DNA of 64,000 nucleotides, taken from contig JAGKQI010000046.1 in the NCBI GenBank assembly GCA_018806915.1, positions 1,364,001 through 1,428,000 of the forward strand, written 5' to 3'. The notes beneath the pieces were generated by a model that searched no databases, was not told where the DNA came from, and was given only the letters and a program-made list of their open reading frames with translations. Below are positions 54,101 through 64,000 of this stretch, in pieces (within the stretch, counting starts at the first letter, position 1; the number at the start of each line of letters is the position of its first letter). Origin of the DNA: Phytophthora colocasiae (Eukaryota; Oomycota; Peronosporomycetes; Peronosporales; Peronosporaceae). The position numbers and the translations under genes are program-made.

Positions 54101-57100
54101 TGGATCCGTGTACTTCCGCTTGCAATTAACCGCCCGGAAAATTGTATCGTTGTCGAAAGAATACTCGACGATTGGATCCACAAACACAGCAGCATCTGGC
54201 CCAAAATTTTGGCCACGCAACTGGAAAACAGTACCGCCAGCAGTAGGGACGTCCTTAAAACCCATGACTTCGCTTAACTTGGGCAAATCGTAAGCGGTAA
54301 AAATGTCCGTGGTTAGTGTACTTTGCTGGCTGTCGACAGAAACTTGCCACTGCAAGTAATTCCCCGCGCCAGGTCGAGATAAGCAAACTAGTTGAACGTG
54401 GTCGATAACAACTTTACAGTCATCCAGATCATATGAGTGGAGGTAATTTTGGTACCGTACAGTGAGATTGGCACAGCCTTGGCATCCAAATCCAGTTCCT
54501 TTCACAATAATTGTATCGCCCCCACGTGTTTGAATTCCATTGATAGCACTCACTGAGGTAATGATAGGCGAAGCGTAGTGACAGCTTGTAGTAAGAGTTT
54601 CACTCATCTGACCGTTAACCAGAACAGTAAATGGAAGCTTCTGACCAGTCCCGAGAACACTGCAGCACGTAATGTATTGACGAGTGGGGACATTGTTGGC
54701 GGTAGACACGAACAGTTGACAGTTCTGCGCTTTAAAATCGACACCGTACACAACTACAGGCTGTGCATTAGAGCTCGTTAAGGTTACAGACCCCAGATTT
54801 TCACCATATATGACAATATTTGCCTCATTGCTACCACTGGTAGGGAAAGCGTCATTGCAAACCACAGAGTTAAGAACTGGCCGTCCATAGGATGCCAATG
54901 TATCTGACGATGACGCCTGGAAGATTGTGTCACCAATTCTAGGAATGTACATGACCAGCGTAATATTCCAGTAAAGATTGGCACCGACACCTGGGGCTGT
55001 TGTACATTCAACCCCAGTGTTTCCATTCACTAATGAACATTCTGTTGCAGTGTAATAAGCTGCAGCTCCATAAGCTCCGTATTGTACAAGAAGCTGCCGA
55101 ATCTCCACAGAACTGCCAAGACGCTGCTTAAACCCGATATTCTTACCCGTCAATACGAACTTTTCCCCGCCAATTGTATCTAAGTTACGAGTACCATCAG
55201 CTACAAGTTCGAAAGAATCCAAAGTTGTATCCTGAACGTTTTCCACTGAAATAAAGAGGTCTCTGGAAATAACGAACGCACTGGTTTGACTCGAATCACG
55301 AGCTTCAATTGTTAATGTAAAGCCTTGAACAGCCTCGAAGTCGATGATATCGTTAACGATGAGGTCGCCGTTCGAAGAATCAATTCGAAATAGATTCAAT
55401 CCAGGAGGAATGACTGCACTCAATGCGTACTTAATCGTATTGAAGGAGGGTGAGTAAATATCAGGGTCGCTTGTACTGATCCGTAGAATCACAGTGTTTA
55501 CTGGCGTATTCTCCAGTACCGACTTCGACGTCTGGAAATTAACGAAAGCATGCACTTCGTTCACGTCTTCCACTTCGATGACAATAGCCGTGGTACCTAC
55601 CAAGTTACCAGGGTCTTGTGCACGAAGATTAAAGCTGTAACGGCGTCGAGATTCGTAGTTCAGACTTGGCTTGACAGTAATTCGAGCACAAAGCGCTAGA
55701 CTGCAGTCCTCCTCGATCTTCAAAGCAAATAGACCACACTCAGCAAAATCTGAGCATGATAATGAATAAGTTAGAGCATATCCGTCGCCTTCATCTAGAT
55801 CCGAAGCGCTGATACAGCGAGGAAGCTCAAAGTTGGAAGGCTGATTTTCTTTAACGTTGAACGTATACTGCTGTTCACTGAATTTCGGTGCCTCGTTGAC
55901 GTTCTTGACTTGAACTTTAATATCTTTGGTGCTGCACATTTGAGCTGGATCACAAGCAGCTACAGTGCAGCTATAAGTCCGTTTCTGTTCGTAGTCCAGT
56001 GTTCGCCCATCACGAAGTTTAATTGCCCCATTTGTTAGCCCCAGACTGAAAGTATCTGCACAATACGTATCTGTCTTCGACTGCAGAGTAAACGAAATCG
56101 CGTCATTATCCGGATCGTTAGCAAAACCCGAGAGCAAAACACCAGCCTGAGTACCTGCAGCTGAGTTTTCTTTAATATCAAAGGAAACTGGCAGCGTATT
56201 AAGCCAAACCGGGGCAAAATTAGACTTCGTAGTCATCACCTTAACTAGAGCATTATTTAAGCAGCTTTGGACACTGTTATCCATCACAGAAACCGTCACA
56301 GCATACTGTACAGGATACACTAACTCAGTGTTGCTTGGATCCTTAGCCACGGTCAATTGCCCTGTCTGCTGGTCAATCCCAATTAAACCCGACGTGGCGT
56401 TTGTCGCGACAATTCCATACGTAAGCGTGTCCGATATATCTTGGTCCTTCCCCGGTAATGGATATCCGATCTGTGTTCCAGATAATGATCGCTCTCTAAT
56501 GGTAAAAGTCAAAGTATCTAGAGTGGGGCAGTCATTGGCGTTGATAATATTGACTGCGACTTGACTGTCAACGAAAAGACCAGTAGTTTTCACGGTTTGG
56601 TCTGACACACGGATCGAGATTGAATAGAGTGACTTGATCTCGTAGTCTGGTAATGGCAAAGCTTTCCAATGGAGACCGACCCGACCACTTGTACATACTG
56701 TAGATTTCAGAGCGTCACTGCTGCCTGAGTCGTCCACCAATTCAAATTGCGAGTTTTTGTCGATAATCTCGTAGAAAGAGCATGAAGCTTGATCCGGATC
56801 ACTTGCAATAAATGTGCATGCAGCTGTACCTTGTACAGTAAGAACTTCAGCTGAGTTCTCTACAACTGAACACGTAACTTGACTCAGTGATGGTGCCTCT
56901 GAAACATCGATAGTGCTAACGGTGACGTAACCATAACCACATAATGTCGGTAGTACAGCATCACACACTTTCACGTTCAAATTGAAACTGGTAGGGTCCT
57001 TTTCGTAATCTAGGGCACGAGTCGTCCGCAGCACTCCTGTATTCTGGTTGACTGTGAATGGTGCATAATTATCTGTCAGAGCGAAAGTATTATTTGAACT

Positions 57101-60100
57101 TTTATCAGGATCGCTAAAGCGAATAGTCAGCACTTGTGTACCAGAAACCATGTTTTCTTGAACAGATCCAGTAAGACCTCCAAGGACAGAAGGCGGTTCG
57201 TTTACATCCTGTACAGTGACCGTAATATTCCTAACGGTTGTGAATTCGCCGTCCGAATATGCCACCTTTAGATTGTACACGGCTTTGGTTTCAAAATCTA
57301 AAGTGATAAGTGTTAGAAGCTGCCCATCACTGCGTATCATAAATTCAGGACCGGCATCACTAGAGAGACCGCTTGCTATAGAGAATCCAAACGAATTTCC
57401 AACTGTTCCATCCACATCGGCGACCTGTATCGGCTTCTCGACTAGAGATCCCGGAAGTAGGTTCTCTTGAAGTGTATATGTTCCCACCACAAGAGATGGA
57501 GGTTCGTTCACATTCTGTACAGATACAATTACTATAATAGAGATTGAAATTGGATCGCAATCTGAAGCATCGAGCCTTGGATCACAGTCGACACCTCCGT
57601 CTTCAACTGAGATAGTCACATAAAGTAGGGGCATCGTTTCGAAGTCATATGCAGACACAGAATAGAGCTGTCCAGAATTGGAAATCGACACGAACTCACT
57701 CGCATTGGTACTGAAGGACATACCGGATGCTGTATCTGGGTCTGTAGCGATGACTTGGCCAATGTAAGTTCCTTTTGGTGAATTTTCCTGGATAACAAAA
57801 ACTCCAAGTTCTGCAATTTTTGGCTCCTCGTTCACGTTGAGAATGTCGATCACTACTTGTACTTCTGCCTTCATAGCCACAGGATACCCTGAGTCAATAA
57901 CGCGTACGCCAAACGAATATTGCCTCGTATCTTCATAGTCTAACTTGTTCCATTGTACAGCGAGCTGGCCTGAGCAGCTTTCCAATCGGAATGGTAGTCC
58001 TCCAGCGTTCTTGTTCACCAATTCGTACCGTAAATTATCAGTCTGACCACTATCGGGATCGATTGCACGGATAGGTGTTCCGAATGGTTCACCTACTGCA
58101 GTGTTCTCACGCACATCGAATGAGTATCGTGGCTGCTGAAATACGGGTGGCTCGTTGATATCTAGAACAGTAATCTGTATCTCTCGTTCATCAAATAGCC
58201 CACCTTTGTCAGTCGCCCGCACTCGTGCAGTCACTACAGAATTACTTTCAAAGTCGAAAACAGAAGTTTCACGAACCGATAAACTACCACTTGGCGTTAA
58301 TGAAATACCTGCGGACGGAAAAGCCAATTCAAAGGCTACTTGATCAAATCGATCTTGATCCCAGGCTATGAGTTCACCAAACAAAGTACCAATAGCAGGA
58401 TTCTCTTCGACTTCAAAGCGGTAGGTGGTAATAACTGGAGCCTCATTAACATCATCTACAAAAACAGAAATTGCCGCCTCTCCCATCAATCCCTTGCTAT
58501 CCACAACATTAACAACAACTTGGAGTGGCTGTTCAGTAGTAACAATAGCTTCGTAGTCAAGTGTTGAGGGAGAAAGTAGCAATTCTCCAGACGATGTGAT
58601 GTCAAACAATCTACTTTGTGGCCCATGAATGAAGAATCCCAAAGCAGAAGGGTAAGCCCCAAAGATGAGATTCAGACCCAACGTTGTAGTACCAGGGATG
58701 ACGAAATTACCATCCAAGTTTTCGCGAACGTAAATATCGTATTCCGTTGTACTTGTACTGCTTTGAGAAGAAATTACCTGACCTTCCAACTTGACGAACG
58801 CATTTTGGGCTATCCAATCCAAATTATCGTCCGAATCTTCTTGTACTGCATCCAGTACGAACAAATTACCTGGGCTTGCCAAGTTTAAAATCACATTTGA
58901 CAATGACAATGATGTCGGAGTTGCAATGATAAACGTATCGCGGAGACCGCTAGGAATATCCTTCCACTTAATATCCAACGAATCCGAATAAACAGGAGTT
59001 TCTTTTCGTAATCTGGATACTATGTTGTCACGTTTTACGCCAGGGTTTACAATCGTCAAGAAGTTTTCATCGTCGTGCTCAGCGTCAGAAACAGTAACAA
59101 CTCTTAAGCTAGCGCCTGCTGGTGCGTTCTCTTGAACATGAATTACTTGATCTGTAACAATTGGTGCTTCGTTGATGTTCCTCACGAACACCCACACTGA
59201 CGAAGCTACCTGTGCTTTTCCATCTGAGCACTCAATAGTTAGGTTATATGCACGAACTTGCTCAAAATCGAGTAATTTGGTCTCCGCGTACATCATTCCA
59301 CTCTTGGCTTCAATAAGAAAATTAAAGGAATCGTTTATCAGCGAAAACGTCAACTCGTCGCCAACATCTTCGTCAAAACAATCCACTGAACCAAGCAACT
59401 CTAAGTTTCTGCCTTCATATACTTCAGCGCTCTTAGTTAGTGCATATTCGTTCGCTGTAAAGTTCGTTGGTTGAAGTACAGGAGGATCGTTGACGTTATT
59501 CACTACAACATTTAGCGTTGCCGTAGTCGATAACCCTTCGCGATCTCTTACAGTAACCGTAATAGGTATAAACGGCGAAACTTCGAAGTCAATTGCTGAT
59601 CCATTGGTAACTTTAAGAATCCCCGTATCTGCATCAAGCATAAACGGTGATACGGCAGCATTTTGTACCATGAAAGTGAGCGTGTCCCCTTGATCTTCAT
59701 CATGAGCGTCAATAGTGCCGACAATTGTTCCAAATGTACTCATTTCTGCTATGACCAGATTTACATTTCCAGATATCGTTGGTGCTTCATTGGTATCCAT
59801 AACGCTGATCACAATTCGATTGACGCAACCCAGGGGAATACCAGTACTAGGCACATCGTTTGCCTGGTATTGAAATTGAAATTCGCTTTGAGTTTCAAAG
59901 TCAGCGTATTTTTGCTGGCTTGCAAACGCTACGACTCCAGTTGAGTAGTCGATTGAAAACAGCCGACTATCAGCAGATGATAGTAATTGAAATGTGTGCT
60001 TCTGTCCGATGTCTGGGTCCTGTACTGCTATTTGGCATCCACCTCGACTACCCGGAAGGCCGTGAAAGACGCCCGCAGAGTTTTCAACAACCCAGCATTG

Positions 60101-63100
60101 AATGGGAGGACATGTGGGCGCTTCATTATCGTTCACAACCGATATCAGCACGGTAGTTGAATCTGTCAGCCCTGTTGAATCGATTACATAGGCTTCGAGC
60201 AGGTAAGATGAAGACAACTCCGAGTCGAGAACCCCCGTATGAAGTAGAGATATAACTCCAGATTTTGAGTTCAATTGAAACAAACTACTTGTAGCACTCG
60301 AGGCTGTAATCCAAACATACTCTTGCGTATCGTTTAGATCTTTATCAGTAGCTTGAAGAACTCCAACAATTGTTCCTGTAGCGGCAAGTTCATGAACTGC
60401 GAATTTGTAATACCTAGCGCTGAATGTAGGGGCTTCAGGGATATCGACCACGGCCACAGAAAAGCTAAAGGACGTCTGAGCACCATCCAAAGAGGAAATC
60501 TCACCCCGAATTGTCAGGATCGGCTCAGACCAAATCGCATTCACCGTTGCCAATACTTCGTAGTCAAGCAAAACCTCGGTCGAAAAAATCGCTCCATCCT
60601 CTCGAATTGTCACAGAATTCGAAACCGGTCTGCAATCCTTTAGTGAAAATCTGAACTCATCTCCTTCGGGATCCATACCTTGTAGCTTTCCCAATAGCTG
60701 TCCTTGTGGTAAATTTTCTGCTATCTCGAGATACAATGTCGACACAGGAAGCAGAACTGGAGGCTCGTTAACATCCAGGATAAAGATAAATACCATGACT
60801 GTATCAGACAGAAAACCTTTGCCAGTATCTGTGACGGTTAGCTGTAGACGGTGCAAACTTGACCTTTCATAATTAAAAGCATCTTGACTGTACTGAGTTC
60901 ACAACTCCTATCATCATTCTGCATGATTCGAAAAATGGGGTTTGCCGTGTCATCCGAACGATAAAATAAGCGTTGGTTGTTGTCTGGATCGAAGGCTTCA
61001 AATCGATGTAATACTGATCCAATAGCAACATCTTCTCGGGCTTCGAGACACACGTGCTTGTTTTTCTCGTAACGATTTTCAGACGTGCCATCATCGCGGA
61101 CAAAGCAATTTCGGGACAGTAAAGGTGCCTCATTGATGTCAAGAACTAAGACTTGAACCACCGTAGAGACAGTATTTAGTGCACTATCAGTTACTGTAAC
61201 ATTAATTGTGTACGTCGCCTGCATTTCGTAATCCAAGCTTCCTGATACATAAAGCTGGCCTGTTTTGTCGTCAATCCGAAATGGAACTGAAAATTCTTTT
61301 TGACTCACAAGCGCAAATTTGAGAACGTCGTGTGCATCGGGATCAGTTGCTTCGATGGGCATCCCTACCATAGTATCGACAAAAGAATTTTCTACTATTT
61401 CTCTGTTGATCACAGTTTCAACGGTGGGTGGCTCATTGATATCGACAACACGTATCCTGATAATACAACTTGAAGATAATGAAGATACTTCCGCTGATCC
61501 AGTGACTTCATTTCTGGAAACGAAGCTGTCGCCAATTTTGACATGCACGTCATAAAGACTTACAGACTCATAGTCCAGAGATCCCGAATGCTGTAATACA
61601 ACCCAGAACTGACCATTGATTTGATGAATCTTGAAGACTCCGTAACCATCTGTGTCAGCAACTAGCTCAAAAATCGTAATACTGTTTTTGCTGGTAGAAT
61701 CGGGATCACTCCAGCCAATTGGGCCAAAATGTTCATTTGTAGTTGCGGTCTCTGGTATCAATAAAATAGTACTTCGGCATCGTGGAACCTCATTGACATC
61801 TGATATCTGCACGCTAATAGGACTAGATAATGTCTGTAATCCCGCATGGTCTGTTGCACTCACAGCCAATGTGTAGGCAGTATTTGTTTCATAATCGAGA
61901 ACGTTCGACATGCTCATGCGAACTTCACCATCACATGAATTTATCGTAAATATATCCACGGAAATACCACTAAGGTCTGTCGCCGATTCAATTTTGTACG
62001 AAATAGCATCAAATTCATCTGGATCATACGCGGCTGCGATCACCCCAACCAAAGCTCCTCTTGAAGCATCTTCAGCAATAGTCAAGGTCGGCTGAAGAAT
62101 ACCAAAAACAGGAGGCTCATTGGCGTCTACAATGTCAATTCGTATTATAGAGCTTGTTTGCAAACCATGGGAGTCGATTCCGGTAACCAAAAGGTCGTAC
62201 CAAGTTTTCACTTCATAATCAACCGGCTTCACTAAAGTAATAACCCCTTCATTTGATATTGAAAATATGTCTGATGACGTTTGAGAAATTGCCACCGAGT
62301 CATTTTCAGGGTCCCAAAACGATATCCGAGCTGAGGTTTCATTAAGTCCTTTCACCCGATTCAAACTTCCAGCGACCGACTCTAATACCCAAAAGTGACC
62401 AGGTTGGATAATTGGGGCCTCATTGACATTTTCTACCAGTATTTCGACAGAAGCCAAGCAGACTAATCCACCGCTATCAACTGCTCCAACATTAAACGAA
62501 ACCTTCCGCAGGCTTTCGAAGTCAAAAGGGGCATTTACCAAAATATTACCGGTGGTAGAAAGGGAAACACCAGGGCTGATCGTTTCTGTATCAACAATGA
62601 AGTATTCCAGTAAACCCCACGATGCGTTGACGTCTGGATCCATTGCACGAACTTGCCCAGCAATACCAATAGCATTCTCGGATATATAAAATGTGAACGA
62701 TGGCTGAACAAACAAACATCGCTCGTTCACATCTACCAGCGCAAGTGATAGTGACATAATAGTTTGCCTAATAGGGTTGCCATTGTCATTCATGGATATC
62801 AGTATTACCGCCTCGCGAATCAACTCGTAGTCGAAAACGCTTTCATTCACAACACGAATCGAACCAGAATTCATATGAACAGAAACGGCATCCGTACTTG
62901 TGCTCGACGAATTGTCCCACAACAAGAGTGTAGTTTCAACCAAAGTGAAAACATGCTTTTGGTTAAAATCTTCATCTGAAACAGCTACAATGCCAAGAAC
63001 CGAACTTCGAACTGCGTTTTCAACAACTAGAAATGTCGTGGAAGTGATGATTGGGGCATCATTTCGGTCTAACACCACGACATTTGTCGTTGCCCCAGAT

Positions 63101-64000
63101 GATAAATTGCCACTATCTGACGCGGTTAAAAAGATCGTGAAGTAGGATTGTTGTTCGAAATTTAGAAGTGTCTGGGTCACCACAACACCAGATGCAGGAT
63201 CAACAGCAAACGTATTTGTAGTGTCAAATATCGCGAACGTCAACACGTCAATGCTATCTGGATCCGAGGCAAAAGCTGCCCCCGTGAATCTTTGAGTGAG
63301 TTTTTCGGACGTGCACAGGGCCGTAGCAATTGTAGCATCTTCAGAAATGTAGAGGATCAACGGACTTGCTGATGGGGCCTCATTAATATCCTTGATAATT
63401 ACAACAACTGTCACAAAACTGGAAAGCCCGCCTGGACCACTGTCTGTTGCCGAGATTAATAATGAATACTGTTTCTGTCTTTCGAAGTCTAGAGCTTGCT
63501 GTGAAGCCACAACAACTCTACCGTCTCCTGCTACCGATAGAATACCAAAAGCACCGAAGTCGTTTCCATTGACAATATTGTAGGATATGGTCTTGTTTTG
63601 GTACAAATCACTGTCAATTGCAGTCACGGATCCAACAACAGTATTGGCCGGTGCATTTTCCTCGACCTCAAATTGTACCCACTGGCTTGAAAGACAGGGG
63701 GTTCGTTACTGTCTGTGACACTGATGGCAACGCTTCCATCGGAGAAAGCCCCGTGGTTATCAACTGCACGGACAGAAAATAGATACGAGTGCTTTATCTC
63801 AAAATTCAACGAGTTTTGAAGGGTGATTGCACCTGAGGGAGATACCACAAATGTTCCTTTATCATCATCAACAGCATTTAATAAAAAGAACGCAATGACG
63901 TCACCACTATCTGCATCAGTGCCACTTAGATAACCAACAACTGTGCCTTTCGCAGCATCCTCAGAAACGCCAAATTGATACACGTCTTGTGAAAATATAG
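48187..64000 (-). CDS. giant cadherin/IPT multi-pass membrane protein, N-terminus outside window
   Basis: About 5,270 codons lie in the window; the start is beyond 64000. Order from the N-terminal side: about 26 cadherin repeats (63983 to about 55230), each with an LDYE/LDFE motif and ending DVNEPP or DINEAP; about 14 IPT/TIG repeats (to about 50330; GENFG, GKNFG, GSNFG turns); a cysteine-rich EGF-like segment (50320-50080, PGYYRTSTEFCDDCPPGATC, then CGECESNYHELNSECKLC); then about seven or more membrane helices and a cytosolic tail rich in Arg, Ser and acids. It is likely a very large adhesion or receptor protein. Apparent one-base frameshifts at about 63680, 60890 and 52390 separate four open segments (63983-63624, 63627-60838, 60856-52298, 52452-48187). 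They are sequencing errors or true damage. No introns are seen. Confidence 0.88.

Noticed and set aside
1..64000. CRISPR arrays, tRNA, rRNA genes, phage or secretion-type bacterial systems
   Set aside because: None is visible; the gene structure is eukaryotic throughout.

Overview
The window looks like nuclear DNA of an oomycete, most likely from the Phytophthora/Pythium group. Genes are dense and have few, short GT-AG introns. Several encode eukaryote-only proteins: a Mot1/BTAF1 ATPase, PUS10, an Nma111-type protease, a dolichyl-diphosphatase pair, and LIM/SH3 and PHD/TPR fusions. A giant cadherin/IPT membrane protein and a bacterial-length CDP-diacylglycerol synthase fit a stramenopile. The genus is an inference from gene style, not from a marker gene.

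Left part (1-6997): a decayed copy of the first exon of a CDP-diacylglycerol synthase gene, a small secreted/membrane protein, the intact three-exon synthase gene, a small two-helix membrane protein, a leucine-rich-repeat protein, and about 1.5 kb with no convincing gene.

Transposon block (6998-18926): a chromodomain Gypsy element (minus strand, 243-bp LTRs, target duplication GATAA) carries a shortened hAT DNA transposon inserted at its 3' LTR edge (8-bp duplication ATTACAGT). After 264 bp comes a Copia element (minus strand, identical 182-bp LTRs, duplication GTTGG). Its primer site matches the anticodon arm of initiator tRNA-Met.

Housekeeping block (19619-34041): a PX-domain protein, two tandem dolichyl-diphosphatase genes, BTAF1/MOT1, PUS10, and a LIM/SH3/zinc-ribbon scaffold protein. 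Neighbours are close: 68 bp separates two divergent start codons and 69 bp separates two convergent stop codons.

Disrupted gene (34376-41599): a second Gypsy element (plus strand, 510-bp LTRs, duplication ACTCG) sits inside a single-exon gene resembling myeloid leukemia factor. The host frame is open on both sides and reads through exactly when the element and one duplication copy are removed.

Right part (41857-64000): an Nma111-type HtrA/PDZ protease, a PHD-IQ-TPR protein, and over 15 kb of one minus-strand gene. That gene has about 26 cadherin repeats, then about 14 IPT/TIG repeats, a cysteine-rich segment and a multi-pass membrane domain. It runs off the window edge and is broken by three apparent one-base frameshifts.

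All three LTR elements have nearly identical LTRs, so they are recent insertions, yet all have broken coding regions. Coordinates of spliced genes were worked out by hand from frame and splice-site agreement.
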